Assembly (NCBI GenBank): GCA_938014885.1
Contig: CALLQI010000018.1
Location: 372,001-436,000 of the forward strand
Direction of reading: 5' to 3'
From: an uncultured bacterium
GTDB taxonomy: Bacteria > Planctomycetota > UBA8742 > UBA2392
Length of the DNA stretch: 64,000 nucleotides
The number at the start of each line of letters is the position of its first letter. Position 1 is the first letter of the stretch. Shown one piece after another: positions 16,817 through 29,386 of the stretch. The notes under the pieces are model-generated. The model had not been told where the DNA came from, searched no databases, and saw only the letters and a program-made list of their open reading frames with translations. The translations under genes and the position numbers were made by a program.

Positions 16817-18055
16817 ATGAAAACGAAAGCCATGCTTGCCGCAGCCGCGTTGGCCCTTTCGGCCGCAGCGCTGCCCTTTGCCACGCGCGCCGAAGACAAG
16901 CCGCTTGAGCTCAAGTCCGACGCCAAGTCGGTCAGCACCGCCAACAACAAGCTCGGCGTGGACCTGTTCCACAAGCTGCACAAGGACGGCGAGAACACGT
17001 TTATCTCGCCGCTCAGCATCGGCGTGTGCATGCACCTGGTGACGACGGCTGCAGAGAAAGAGACCCGCGCGCAACTTCTGAAAGCAATGCATGCCGATGA
17101 GCTGGACCTGGGCCTCGGCAACCGGAACCTGATGTCGGCGATGAATTCCCAGGACCAGCTCACACTCCGGGTTGCGAACTCGGTGTGGGCTGACCCCACG
17201 CGCATCACACTCGACCCGACGTTCGTCGAGGACGCGCGCGGCAATTTCGACGCCGAGGTACAGGCTGTGGACTTCAGCAAGGAGACGGAGTCACTTGACA
17301 CCATCAACGGCTGGGTCAGCAAGGAAACCGAGGGCAAGATTCCCAAGCTGTTGGAAAAGATTTCGCCCTACGCCGTCACGTACCTCGTGAACGCCGTGTA
17401 CTTCAAGGCCGACTGGAAGACCCAGTTCAAGAAAGAAAACACCAAGCAGGCCGACTTCACGCTGGCCGATGGCACGAAGCAGAAGACCGACCTGATGTAC
17501 CGCAAGGACTACTTCAAGTACGGGGTCATCGACGGAACGCAGGTCATCCAGTTGCCCTATGGTAAGGACGGCAAGGTCTCGATGTGGGTGGCGCTGCCGG
17601 CGGAAGGCGAAGGGCTCGACAAGTTCGTCGGCAAGCTGTCGGCCGACAGTTTCGCCACGTGGACCAAGCAGACGCACACCAAAGAAGGCAGCATTGAGCT
17701 GCCGCGCTTCAAGATGAAGTTCAAGAAGGAGTTGAACGACGAACTTCAGGCGCTCGGTATCAAGGACGCCTTTGACCCCGCGGTCTCCGAGTTCGGCAAA
17801 CTCGGCACTTCACACATGCAGCCGAACCCGCGCATCTGGATCAGTAAGGTCATCCACGAGGCCATCATCGAAGTGAACGAAGAAGGCACCGTGGCCGCCG
17901 CGGCAACGGCCGTCGGCATGGACAGCGGCGGCGGCTCACCGCCGAAGCCCTTCAAGATGCGCTGCGACCGCCCGTTCTTCCTCGCGATCACGGACAGCAC
18001 CACCGGCGCAGTATTGTTCATGGGCACCGTCTACAACCCCGAGAAGCTCGAGTAA
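16817..18055 (+). CDS. Secreted serpin (serine protease inhibitor)
   Basis: This is a 412-residue protein with a signal peptide (residues 1-25, cleaved near ATRA) and a full serpin fold. NTFISPLSIGVCMHLVTTAA, VNAVYFKADWKTQF, YRKDYFKYGV and the C-terminal CDRPFFLAITDS are family landmarks. The reactive-loop hinge EEGTVAAAATAV (from about residue 354) has the small residues needed for loop insertion, so it is probably inhibitory. P13 is Val rather than the usual Glu. Counting from the hinge Gly as P15 places P1 in a Met-Asp-Ser-Gly-Gly-Gly stretch, so the target protease class cannot be predicted. GGAG 7 nt before the ATG supports the start. A strong bidirectional terminator follows. Confidence 0.93.
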   Translation: MKTKAMLAAAALALSAAALPFATRAEDKPLELKSDAKSVSTANNKLGVDLFHKLHKDGENTFISPLSIGVCMHLVTTAAEKETRAQLLKAMHADELDLGLGNRNLMSAMNSQDQLTLRVANSVWADPTRITLDPTFVEDARGNFDAEVQAVDFSKETESLDTINGWVSKETEGKIPKLLEKISPYAVTYLVNAVYFKADWKTQFKKENTKQADFTLADGTKQKTDLMYRKDYFKYGVIDGTQVIQLPYGKDGKVSMWVALPAEGEGLDKFVGKLSADSFATWTKQTHTKEGSIELPRFKMKFKKELNDELQALGIKDAFDPAVSEFGKLGTSHMQPNPRIWISKVIHEAIIEVNEEGTVAAAATAVGMDSGGGSPPKPFKMRCDRPFFLAITDSTTGAVLFMGTVYNPEKLE

Positions 18056-18070
18056 CACCGCCCACAAAGC

Positions 18071-18098
18071 AACCGCCCGGCCAAAAGGCCGGGCGGTT
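18071..18098. terminator. Bidirectional terminator between serpin and lysC
   Basis: AACCGCCCGGCC (18071-18082) pairs perfectly with GGCCGGGCGGTT (18087-18098) around AAAA. It lies between two convergent stop codons, with short T-rich flanks. Confidence 0.85.
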
Positions 18099-18114
18099 TC
18101 AGTTTCAGGGTGGC

Positions 18115-19437
18115 CTACTTGAACAGGCCTGAGTGCAGCGCGGGCACGGCTTTCTTGATGTCGTCGTCGTCGATCAGGAAGCTCAGGTTGATCTTGTTTG
18201 CGCCCTGGCTGATCATCTCTACGTTCACGTCTACGTCGCGCAGGGCGCCGAATACCTTGGCGGCCAGCCCCTTGGCGGCCTTCACGTTCTTGCCCACCAC
18301 GCACACGATGCTCTTGTCCGTCACCACGCTTACGCGGCCGTATTGCTCGAGCGCCTTCACCGCCTCATTCATGTGGGCGACGCCGGCGCAGGTCATGCTT
18401 ACGCTGATTTCGCTGGTCGAAATCATGTCGATGTCGATCTTTTCGCGCCCCAGGATGTCAAAGATCTTGGCCAGGAAGCCCGGCGTGCCGAGCATCTGCG
18501 TGCTTTCAATCGTGATAACGCTCTGGTTTTCCTTGTAGGCGATGCTCGTGACCGGGTTGGGGTTTGCTCCCCCTTCTTCCGTAATCACCGTGCCGGGGTG
18601 GTCCGGGCGGTTGGTGTTCAGCACCCGTACCGGAATCTTGCGCTTGATCGCGGGCAGCAGCGTGCTGGGGTGCAGCACCCGGCCGCCGTAGTACGCGAGT
18701 TCGCTGGCCTCCGCAAAGCTCATGAACGGGATGCTGTGGGCATCCTTGACCACGCTTGGGTCGGCGGTCATTACGCCGTCGGTGTCGGTCCAGATTTCGC
18801 ATTCCACGGCGCCCAGCCCGGCCGCAAAGCACGTGGCCGTGAAGTCGCTGCCGTTGCGGCCGACGGTGGTGATTTCGCCGCCGCTGGTCTTGCCGATGAA
18901 GCCGGTGATGATCGGGGTGACGTCGGCGCCGACGCGGCGCTTGAACTCGGTGGCCATGCGCTGTTCGTAGCCGTGCAGGGGCCGTGCGCTGCCGAAGTTC
19001 TCGTCGGTGATGTAGCCGATATCCCAGGCGTCAAAGGCTTCTGACTTCAGGCCCTGGCGGGTGAAGTAGTCGGCGATCACACGGCACGACATGCGTTCAC
19101 CGAAGCTGGCCAGGTAATCCAGGCTGCGCAGGCTGGCTTCACGCACCAGGGCAATGCCACGCAGCAGGTCTTCGATCTCGCGGAAGAAAGGGTCCAGCAT
19201 GTCGGCCGGGCAGCCGCAGCCCTTAAGCACGGCGCGCTGCTTGGTGACGATGGCGCTGGCGTCGGGCTCGCCCCGGGCGGCGGCGCGGCCGGCGTTCAGC
19301 AGGGCGTCGGTGATGCCCTTGTGCGCTGAAGAAACGACCACGGGCCGGCGTGCAAGGCGGCCCTTCACGACTTCAAGCACTTTGTGGATCTGGTTTTCAT
19401 TGGCGACGCTGCTGCCGCCGAACTTCATCACGAGCAT
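18115..19437 (-). CDS. lysC: Aspartate kinase (aspartokinase)
   Basis: This 440-residue enzyme phosphorylates aspartate, the first step toward Lys, Thr and Met. The N-terminal [10 protein letters not shown] is the kinase signature. Also present are [39 protein letters not shown] (ATP/aspartate site, about residues 195-220) and [14 protein letters not shown]. Two ACT domains follow (about 305-440), including [19 protein letters not shown] and [18 protein letters not shown], which normally bind lysine or threonine for feedback control. The length fits the monofunctional bacterial class; no homoserine dehydrogenase is fused. It is divergent from the FtsB-like gene. Confidence 0.93.
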   Translation of the reverse strand: MLVMKFGGSSVANENQIHKVLEVVKGRLARRPVVVSSAHKGITDALLNAGRAAARGEPDASAIVTKQRAVLKGCGCPADMLDPFFREIEDLLRGIALVREASLRSLDYLASFGERMSCRVIADYFTRQGLKSEAFDAWDIGYITDENFGSARPLHGYEQRMATEFKRRVGADVTPIITGFIGKTSGGEITTVGRNGSDFTATCFAAGLGAVECEIWTDTDGVMTADPSVVKDAHSIPFMSFAEASELAYYGGRVLHPSTLLPAIKRKIPVRVLNTNRPDHPGTVITEEGGANPNPVTSIAYKENQSVITIESTQMLGTPGFLAKIFDILGREKIDIDMISTSEISVSMTCAGVAHMNEAVKALEQYGRVSVVTDKSIVCVVGKNVKAAKGLAAKVFGALRDVDVNVEMISQGANKINLSFLIDDDDIKKAVPALHSGLFK

Positions 19438-19563
19438 GGCATTAGTCCGCAGGGTATTCGGCGCGCGAGGCTAGCTTGCGCGGGACTTGGGGGAAGGGTG
19501 TGGCGCGCGCACACGGACTCCAGTTCTGCCGGGGCAAGTGCCGATGATTCTGCCGGAGGCTGC

Positions 19564-19893
19564 ATGGCCCGCGGTGCGTCATTGCGTGAAAGTATCCGAG
19601 CCCACACCCGCGACTACTCGTTGCTGGTGGTGGCGGCAATGTTTGTGGTGTTCGGGCTTGCGGTCAGCAACAGCGTGATTCCGAACTATCACGAGCAACA
19701 GTCGCTGGCCAAGCGCCGCGCCGAACTGCAGCGCGAGGTGGAGGCAGCCAAGGCCCGCAACGCCGAGCGCCAAAGCGAAATCGACGCGCTGGAAGACCCG
19801 TACTACATCGCGCAATGGATGATCGAGCGCTACCACTGGCGCCGCGCGCCGCAAGCCGCCGCCCCCGAGGCCACGGTGCAGCGTCCGCGATAG
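19564..19893 (+). CDS. FtsB/DivIC-like septum formation initiator protein
   Basis: This is a 109-residue protein: a short cytoplasmic N-terminus, one membrane helix (about residues 20-38, LLVVAAMFVVFGLAVSN), then a coiled coil (LAKRRAELQREVEAAKARNAERQSEIDALE). The motif DPYYIAQWMIERYHWR matches the FtsB/DivIC family's DPYYIExxAReKLG. Such proteins join FtsL and FtsQ in the divisome. Many planctomycetes lack FtsZ, so if the host is one this protein may have another role. GGAGG 4-5 nt upstream decides the start. Confidence 0.75.
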   Translation: MARGASLRESIRAHTRDYSLLVVAAMFVVFGLAVSNSVIPNYHEQQSLAKRRAELQREVEAAKARNAERQSEIDALEDPYYIAQWMIERYHWRRAPQAAAPEATVQRPR

Positions 19894-19908
19894 CTGATTG
19901 CCGAAGAC

Positions 19909-23580
<3,672 letters not shown>

Positions 23581-23646
23581 AGGCTTCGCGTCCTTGCGGG
23601 GGGAAGCATAGCAGCGCCGCCAAGGTCGTACACCGCCGGAAACGCA

Positions 23647-23670
23647 GGGAGCGCGCCAAAGCGCGCCCCC
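23647..23670 (-). terminator. Probable terminator after the second secreted repeat protein
   Basis: GGGAGCGCGC (23647-23656) pairs with GCGCGCCCCC (23661-23670) with one mismatch and a 4-nt loop. It lies between the stop at 23696 and the metH start. The T-tail is weak. Confidence 0.45.
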
Positions 23671-23695
23671 CGTTTGTGCCGCCGGATCAGGAAGT

Positions 23696-26644
23696 TCAGG
23701 CTTCGTGACGCGCACGAGCCGTCACGGCCAGCAACGCCAGCGCGCCAAGCAGCATCATCCAGCCAATGCCGCTGCCGGTGCTGCAGCCTTCGTCATCGCC
23801 GCCGTCGCCACCCCCGCCCGAAGAGGACGGCGTCGAAGTCACGTTGAACGCGCTGGAGGTAACGCCGGTCAATGTGGGCCCGCTGTCGGCAAAGTCGAGC
23901 GTGTAGCCGGTGCCCGACAGGTTGATGGAAAGGTTCGTGAAGGTTACGACGCCGTTGACGGCAGTAACGGTCGTGGTGCCGGCAAGCACCGCGCCCGCAG
24001 CCCCGGTACCGGCCGTAATGGTTACTGTAACTTGGGTCGTGTTGTCCGTGGCAACCAGGACTCCTGAGGCGTCCTGAATCTGGATCACCGGCTGACTCGT
24101 GAAGGCAGTGCCGGCGACCGCGCCCGAAGGTTGCGTAACGATCACAAGCTGCGTGGCCGGTCCCGCGACGCTGAAAGTCGCCGAGGTGACGTTGCTGAGT
24201 GCCGCCAGCGTGTCGTCGAACTGAAGACTGAAGCCCGCACCGGCGGTGTCGATGCCCAAGTCGGTGAAGCTAACCAGTCCGTTAACCGCCGTGACGGTGA
24301 GAGTGCTGCCGCCGATGAAGGCGCCGGCGCCAGTGGCGATGCTGACCGTCACCTGCGTGGTGTTGTCGCTCGTGACACGATTGCCCGCGGCGTCCTGAAT
24401 CTCGACGGTGGGCTGGGTGACGAACTGGGCACCCGCCACGGCGCCTGCCGGCTGGGTCACCATGCCAAGCTGGGTCGGGGGGCCCGCGACGTTGAATGCC
24501 GCCGACGTCACGTCGGTCAGCGCGCTGCCATCATCAAAATCGAGCGTGTAGCCCGTCCCGGCCAGGTTGATCTCCAGGTCCGTGAAAGTGACTACCCCGC
24601 CAGTCGCCGTAGCCGGGTTGTTGAGACCGCCCAGCACAGCGCCCGTTGCGCCGGTGCCAGTGCTGATGCCGGCGGTGACCTGGGTGGTGTTGTCGCTCGT
24701 GACCAGATTGCCGCCGGCATCGACGACGTGGATCACCGGCTGAGTGGTGAATGGCACGCCGATGCTTGCGCCGCCCGGCTGGGTCGCGATGGCCAGCGCG
24801 GCGGGCGGGCCGACGGTGACGTTGAACGTGGCTGAGGTAGCGCCCGTCAGGCCGCTGGCGCTGAAATCAAGCGTGTAGCCGGTGCCAGCCAGATCAATCG
24901 CAAGGCCCGCAAACGTGACAACGCCCGCCGAGGCCGTTGCGGTACTGCCGGCAACGATCTGCGCCGTGGCGGTACCCGTGCCGCCGGTGATTGCCGCGTT
25001 GACCACCGTGCTGTTGTCTGCGCTGACCAGGTTGCCGCCGGCATCGCGCACCTCCAACACGGGCTGGGCGCTGAGCGCTGAGCCGCCGGTACCGTTGCCG
25101 GGCTGGGTGGTGATCACGAGCTGGGTGGCACTGCCGACAGTGATATTGAACGTGCCCGAAGTCGTACCGGTCAGGCCGGTTGCACTGAAGTCCAGCGTGT
25201 AGCCCGTTCCGGCAAGGTCAATGGCCAGGTTCGTGAAGCTCGCCACGCCGGCCACGCAGTTCACACTGACTGTGCCAAGCAAAGTGCCGCTTGGATTGCC
25301 GGTCCCGGTGGAGATGACGGCAAGGACTGCCCCGGTGAACGCAGTATCTACGCTGCCGCCCGCATCGCGAGCCTCGACCACAGGCTGCTGTGCCCAGGCC
25401 GAGCCCCCCGTGCCGCCGCCGGGCTGTGTGGTGACAACCAGTTGCGTCGCCGTAGTGCTGGCGGTGATGTTGAACGTGCCCGAAGTGGTACCAGTCAGGC
25501 CGGTTGCACTGAAGTCAAGCGTGTAACCCGTTCCGGCAAGGTCAATCGCCAGGTTCGTGAAGTTCGCCACGCCGGCCACACAGTTCACGCTGACGGTGCC
25601 AAGCAGCGTGCCGCTGGGGTTGCCGGTTCCGGTGGTGATGGCAGCTGCCACAGCACCGGTGAATGATGTGTCCACGGTGCCGCCAGCATTGCGGGCTTCC
25701 ACTACGGGCTGCTGCGCCCAGGTTGCGCCGGCCGTTCCGCCGCCGGGCTGGGTTGTGATGACGAGTTGCGTAGCGGCAGTGTTGACACCGTTACCGGTAA
25801 CCGTGAACAAGTATGGATTGGTCGCCGAGTTGTTCAGGATTGCCACCGAAAAGCTGAAGGTCGTGGCCGTGTTGGGATCTATCAACAGGCTGAACCCGAC
25901 GTTTCCTCCTGCCGCAATGGCGATGCTGGCAGGCTGGGTGGGTGTCACCGTGCAGTTGGTTTCGCCGGCGATGCTGACCGCGGGCGTGCCGGTAAGGTTA
26001 AGCTGCGCGGTGCCAGTGTTGTGGATCGTGAAGTTGTAGCTCTGGCCTGTCAGCGGCGTGTCACCCTGGGCCGCCGCCAGATCGTAGGTGCTGGTGCCGC
26101 CACTGGGGATGCTGGTGCTGAGGGCATCACGAACGTCCATCACAGCCCCCGTGGGTGCAGTGATGGTGTGAACGTTGCCGGTGATTGGACCGCCGGTCAC
26201 GGTACCGTTGCTGACTGTCACGCCGGCGCTTGCCACGCTAAGCTGGAAGGTGTTGCCCACTGTGGCGCCACCGGGCACGTCCACGCTGATCGCAAAGGCC
26301 TGCGGGACGTTGTTCGGCAAGGCATGGGCAAATCCACTGAAGGCCGTGGCCGGCGAAGCGCTTGAGCCCAACAGCGTCGGAGTGCCGGTGAATGGCACAA
26401 AGTAAAGGCGGTACTGGGTGTAGTCCGATGCCCCGGCGGTTCCGGCGTTTGTGAACGACAGCGCCGTGAAATTCGCCGGGCCGCCCGCCGTGGCTTTGGT
26501 GAGGGTAAACTGGAACACCGGCGCGTCACTGGATCCAGTCTGAACATTGCTGGCCGGCGGCTGGAAAGTCACCGACAACGTCGTCGTCTGTGCCAGCAGG
26601 ACCGGGGTCAGCAACATCAGGCCAAGCAGGAAGCAAGTTTTCAT
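23696..26644 (-). CDS. Secreted Ig-like repeat protein with C-terminal anchoring tail
   Basis: This is a 982-residue protein. It starts at 26644 ([19 protein letters not shown], signal peptide) with GGAGG about 6 nt upstream. Residues about 170-290 resemble a choice-of-anchor D/ASPM-like beta domain ([17 protein letters not shown], then VGFSLLIDP). Six repeats of about 100 residues follow, each with [22 protein letters not shown] and [10 protein letters not shown]: an invasin/Ig-like extracellular repeat. The tail is Gly/Asp-rich with a Cys ([16 protein letters not shown]), a hydrophobic segment and Arg residues, the same plan as in the 6534-15308 protein. It is probably a surface-anchored adhesin or structural protein; the function is inferred. 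Confidence 0.85.
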   Translation of the reverse strand: MKTCFLLGLMLLTPVLLAQTTTLSVTFQPPASNVQTGSSDAPVFQFTLTKATAGGPANFTALSFTNAGTAGASDYTQYRLYFVPFTGTPTLLGSSASPATAFSGFAHALPNNVPQAFAISVDVPGGATVGNTFQLSVASAGVTVSNGTVTGGPITGNVHTITAPTGAVMDVRDALSTSIPSGGTSTYDLAAAQGDTPLTGQSYNFTIHNTGTAQLNLTGTPAVSIAGETNCTVTPTQPASIAIAAGGNVGFSLLIDPNTATTFSFSVAILNNSATNPYLFTVTGNGVNTAATQLVITTQPGGGTAGATWAQQPVVEARNAGGTVDTSFTGAVAAAITTGTGNPSGTLLGTVSVNCVAGVANFTNLAIDLAGTGYTLDFSATGLTGTTSGTFNITASTTATQLVVTTQPGGGTGGSAWAQQPVVEARDAGGSVDTAFTGAVLAVISTGTGNPSGTLLGTVSVNCVAGVASFTNLAIDLAGTGYTLDFSATGLTGTTSGTFNITVGSATQLVITTQPGNGTGGSALSAQPVLEVRDAGGNLVSADNSTVVNAAITGGTGTATAQIVAGSTATASAGVVTFAGLAIDLAGTGYTLDFSASGLTGATSATFNVTVGPPAALAIATQPGGASIGVPFTTQPVIHVVDAGGNLVTSDNTTQVTAGISTGTGATGAVLGGLNNPATATGGVVTFTDLEINLAGTGYTLDFDDGSALTDVTSAAFNVAGPPTQLGMVTQPAGAVAGAQFVTQPTVEIQDAAGNRVTSDNTTQVTVSIATGAGAFIGGSTLTVTAVNGLVSFTDLGIDTAGAGFSLQFDDTLAALSNVTSATFSVAGPATQLVIVTQPSGAVAGTAFTSQPVIQIQDASGVLVATDNTTQVTVTITAGTGAAGAVLAGTTTVTAVNGVVTFTNLSINLSGTGYTLDFADSGPTLTGVTSSAFNVTSTPSSSGGGGDGGDDEGCSTGSGIGWMMLLGALALLAVTARARHEA
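23830..25790 (-). repeat. Six ~300-330-bp coding repeats
   Basis: The repeats encode TQLV(I/V)TTQPGG-type modules. Copies 1 and 2 (about 25120-25790) are nearly identical in protein and DNA; the others diverge. They lie entirely within the secreted repeat protein gene. Confidence 0.8.
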
Positions 26645-26720
26645 CACATCCTCCGTAGTCAACAAACCGCAAGCGGCCGAAGCACCTGTACGCCTTGCCG
26701 TCACCACAGGACGGTGACGC
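26645..26720 (-). promoter_or_regulatory. Structured leader of the second secreted repeat protein gene
   Basis: A hairpin GTCACC/GGTGAC (26700-26705 with 26713-26718) is followed on the minus strand by GGCAAGG, ACAGGT, TCGGCCGC and CGGTTTG. The same blocks in the same order precede the 15308 start. GCAAG and CTTGC can also pair. It does not fit the c-di-GMP-I (GEMM) consensus that I can recall. Confidence 0.45.
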
Positions 26721-26764
26721 TATTCATCTTTGGGCGTGTTTGAGGGGTGGATTATGATCGGCGT

Positions 26765-26823
26765 CTCAATTCGATCAAGCGGAATCAAGGCAAAATGTTC
26801 GTATTGGGCAATTTTGAATTGAG
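26765..26823. promoter_or_regulatory. Nested AT-rich inverted repeat upstream of the second repeat protein gene
   Basis: CTCAATTC (26765-26772) is inverted at 26816-26823 (GAATTGAG), and CAAAAT (26791-26796) is inverted at 26811-26816 (ATTTTG). The tract is AT-rich against GC-rich surroundings and lies between the methyltransferase stop and the repeat-protein leader. It may be a promoter with an operator or a weak terminator. Confidence 0.4.
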
Positions 26824-26864
26824 ATAGCGACTCTTGGCCTCATCCAGCCAGTCTGCTGGACCAG

Positions 26865-27587
26865 TCAGGCCTTGCGGCACAGGAAGACCGTAGCCTCGCC
26901 GATGCCTGTGTGGTTTACGGTGCGGACTGCGGGTTCAAGCCCGGCCTGTCGTGCGAGTTCCAGCCACACGGCTTCCGTGAACAGGCCCTCGGTATGGCGT
27001 TCGTGTACCACCCTGGGCGGCTTGCCGGCTTCCTGCAGCACGAATGCGTAGTCAACCTGGAACTGTTCGTCATCTGGGTCCGGGTCGGTCACCCATTCCA
27101 AGTAGCGCATGGCGCGGCCTTCACCGTCGTGGCCGCCGTGGTCGGTGCCGGGTTGGAAGCCTTCGCGCGTGAAGTCGGGCACCAGCAGCACGGTCCCGCC
27201 CGGACGGCAGTGCGCGGCCGCGGTCTGCAGGGCGCGCAGCAGGTCGGCGCGGGTGGCCATGTACATGATCGCATCATGGATGAACACGGCGTCAAACAGG
27301 CGGCTGAGCCGCACATCGCGCATGTCGCCTTCAATGTGTTCGCACTCGGGGTTCAGGCGGCGACTGACCGCGAGCATTTCCGGCGATCGATCAACCAGCG
27401 TCAGCGCGAAGTGGGCCTTCATGTGGCTGGCGTTGTTGCCGCCACCGCTGCCCAGCTCAAGCACTGTGCGCGGGTTGCCGTGCGTGCGCAGCAGGCTGGT
27501 GTAGAAGCCGGCTTCTTCAGCGTAGTCGTCGGGGTGTGAAAGCAGCGGCCACCAAGGCGCAAGATCGTGGTACATGGCATCAGGCAT
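26865..27587 (-). CDS. Class I SAM-dependent methyltransferase
   Basis: This is a 240-residue Rossmann-fold methyltransferase. Motif I is VLELGSGGGNNASH (about residues 41-54), followed by the acidic strand LTLVDRSPEML and GDMRDV. Then come FDAVFIHDAIMY and RPGGTVLLVPDF, the family's later strands. The substrate is not indicated; FxHDAIMYM resembles small-molecule methyltransferases. Its ATG overlaps the stop codon of the upstream molybdopterin-fold gene by 8 nt, so the two are probably translationally coupled. A second ATG 12 nt downstream is a possible alternative start. Confidence 0.85.
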   Translation of the reverse strand: MPDAMYHDLAPWWPLLSHPDDYAEEAGFYTSLLRTHGNPRTVLELGSGGGNNASHMKAHFALTLVDRSPEMLAVSRRLNPECEHIEGDMRDVRLSRLFDAVFIHDAIMYMATRADLLRALQTAAAHCRPGGTVLLVPDFTREGFQPGTDHGGHDGEGRAMRYLEWVTDPDPDDEQFQVDYAFVLQEAGKPPRVVHERHTEGLFTEAVWLELARQAGLEPAVRTVNHTGIGEATVFLCRKA

Positions 27588-28026
27588 GGGGTGTCTTTGT
27601 GGCGCGTGAATCAGGCTGCAGGCCTTGTGTCAGTGTGATGCTCCCCAGGAACTTAACGTTGGCGCAGGTGTCCGCGCCCCCCGAATGACAGGCCTTGGCC
27701 TCGGGCACCAGAAAGCGAACCGGGCCGCCCAGGTGCTCCGGCAGCGGGGCGTCGCCGAGGCGATAGACCAGCAACGCCTCGCGGATTTCGTCCAGGGGGA
27801 CGCTGGCCGTGAACTCACCGTCGCTGCTGGCCAATGTGGCATGCGTGGCGGCCGTGTCCGGCGCGGCCTGCTGCAGCACGTCGGTCAGGCGTACGGCAGC
27901 ACCCTGGCGGCCGGGCACATGTGCGCTGACATCCTCAATCTGCGGCAAATTGCGAAGGTCCTGGTACTGGAATGCACGCCGGCGCTGCACCAGCCCTTCG
28001 ATAGTGATGCCTGCTGGAATGCTCAT
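27580..28026 (-). CDS. Small oxidoreductase molybdopterin-binding-fold protein
   Basis: This 148-residue protein resembles the sulfite-oxidase-type molybdopterin-binding domain reduced to its core: GRQGAAVRLTDVLQQA, then SSDGEFTASVPLDE, then LGDAPLPEHLGGPVRFLVP and VKFLGSITL. The Cys that would ligate molybdenum in full-length enzymes is not at a recognisable place (the Cys pair near CHSGGADTC is C-terminal to it), so cofactor binding is uncertain. It has no signal peptide when started at 28026, where GGAG lies 7 nt upstream. It is coupled to the methyltransferase, and divergent from the zinc-ribbon membrane protein at 28134. Confidence 0.7.
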   Translation of the reverse strand: MSIPAGITIEGLVQRRRAFQYQDLRNLPQIEDVSAHVPGRQGAAVRLTDVLQQAAPDTAATHATLASSDGEFTASVPLDEIREALLVYRLGDAPLPEHLGGPVRFLVPEAKACHSGGADTCANVKFLGSITLTQGLQPDSRATKTPHA

Positions 28027-28133
28027 GGGAGGCTCCGCTGCCAGGCTGCCATTGAACCACACGATGCAATCAAGGCCAGCAGCGGGCGCAGAAGTGTTTT
28101 CTTTCGGCCGCATTCAAATGGTAGACTGTCGCC

Positions 28134-28742
28134 ATGCGAGTCTGCGCCGAATGCCTTTGCGGCTGGAAGCAGAGCCTGAGCGAGTTCTACGCCGGCAAGC
28201 GGCTGCGTTGCCCTGAGTGCGCGGCCATTGTTGATGTCCCGGGCATGACGCCCCACGACGACCAGGCTGGCTCGTACCACTACCAACCGCTGGCCAACTG
28301 GCCCAACGCGCCACGTGAGGCGCGCCATGGGGCGTGGGTGCCTGTGGGCGAATACGCCCGCGAATACACCCGTGCTGACCGGCGAGGCCGCCTGTTCGGG
28401 ATCCTGTTTGGCGTGGGCCTGTGTGTGCTTGCCATCGTGCAGGTGCTTGACCCATTCAACGTCCGCGACCGCGAGCGCGCGATGGACGGTGCCGCTCCGC
28501 AGTATCGAGTTGAGTGCCCAGGTCGCCAGTGCCCTGAAAGCAAGTGCCCACCGGGACAAGACTGCCCGGCCACGCCGGATGCGGACACGGAAGCAGGCGC
28601 AGAGTTCGAAGCTGAAGGCAACAGTTCGCAGGTGCGGCCAGCCCCGGTCCCTGAGATCAAGCCGAGCCCCGCACCGGTCCCCAAGCCGGCTACACCCGGC
28701 AGCAGTGGCGATGGCGGTGGCGATATAGAGGAAGAGTTCTAG
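28134..28742 (+). CDS. Zinc-ribbon membrane protein of unknown function
   Basis: This is a 202-residue protein. The N-terminus holds a zinc-ribbon-like Cys set (CAECLCGW, then RCPEC at about residues 4-29). One membrane helix follows at about 85-103 (LFGILFGVGLCVLAIVQVL). The C-terminal part is low complexity, with Cys pairs (CPGRQCPESKCPPGQDC) and then Pro/Glu-rich sequence. The layout suggests a cytoplasmic metal-binding domain tethered to the membrane with an external tail. It begins a run of three same-strand membrane-anchored proteins. I do not recognise a named family. Confidence 0.65.
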   Translation: MRVCAECLCGWKQSLSEFYAGKRLRCPECAAIVDVPGMTPHDDQAGSYHYQPLANWPNAPREARHGAWVPVGEYAREYTRADRRGRLFGILFGVGLCVLAIVQVLDPFNVRDRERAMDGAAPQYRVECPGRQCPESKCPPGQDCPATPDADTEAGAEFEAEGNSSQVRPAPVPEIKPSPAPVPKPATPGSSGDGGGDIEEEF

Positions 28743-28852
28743 CCGTCCGCGCCCCGCGTCGCGGCTTTGTGCGGCCGGACTACTCGCCCAAACTCCAGTC
28801 ACAGGGAATCGACCGCAACGCCGGGCCGTTGGTACACTGGAGGGGGTGACCA

Positions 28853-29386
28853 ATGGGCGACCTTGCATTTTTCATGATCCTGGCGGTGGTGACGACGATT
28901 TCGTTCACCCTGTCCGAAAGTCTGCAACTGCGGCGTCGGCGCATGCGTCACGCCTTCGTGGACAGCCAGGACCCGATCAGCGACGAGGTGTTCACCACGG
29001 GCGTCAGCGCCATTGAGCCCGTGCCGCAGGGTTTCGTGCGCGCGTTCCGGCTTTCCGTCGGGCGCGCCTTTGGGATTGACGCGTCAAGACTTCACCCGCA
29101 GCACCGCATCCGGCGCGACCTGCGCGTCGTAGCCTTTGACACCTACGAACTGGCGGGCCTGCTTGAGCGCGCCTTTGACATGCGCGTGCGTGTGCTGGAC
29201 GTGGTGCGCGCCTCGACCCTGCGCGACCTGTGCAAGTTGCTTTACGTCCGCTCAATGGAGCCCAGCGAGTCCGAGCCGCCGCTGCACCGCGACCCGGTGC
29301 CGCGCCTGCGCGCCCCCGATGGCGAAAGCGCCGACGCGCCCGAGCCCACCGTCAAGCTGGATGCGGGTAACCATGCCGGCCAATGA
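28853..29386 (+). CDS. Membrane-tethered acyl-carrier-like protein lacking the attachment serine
   Basis: This is a 177-residue protein. It has an N-terminal membrane helix (residues about 3-20, LAFFMILAVVTTISFTLS) and a basic stretch. A domain of about 65 residues (about 62-127) then aligns with acyl carrier proteins: FGIDASRLHPQHRIRRDL, FDTYELAGLLERAFDMRV, then ASTLRDLCKLLYV. Where ACPs have Asp-Ser-Leu, aligned on the following Asp-Thr-x-Glu-Leu, it reads Val-Ala-Phe, so the phosphopantetheine Ser is Ala. It should not carry an acyl group. The tail is acidic and Pro-rich. GGAGG upstream supports the start, and the next gene overlaps its end by 14 nt. The ACP relation is by eye. Confidence 0.6.
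   Translation: MGDLAFFMILAVVTTISFTLSESLQLRRRRMRHAFVDSQDPISDEVFTTGVSAIEPVPQGFVRAFRLSVGRAFGIDASRLHPQHRIRRDLRVVAFDTYELAGLLERAFDMRVRVLDVVRASTLRDLCKLLYVRSMEPSESEPPLHRDPVPRLRAPDGESADAPEPTVKLDAGNHAGQ

Noticed and set aside
23581..23695. Cobalamin or SAM riboswitch before metH
   Set aside because: The leader is about 115 bp and lacks the B12 box and SAM-I stem pattern. It holds only the terminator of the preceding gene.
26645..26720. c-di-GMP-I (GEMM) riboswitch
   Set aside because: The order and spacing of conserved GEMM segments as I know them are not present; only a generic GC hairpin and AAGG-type text.
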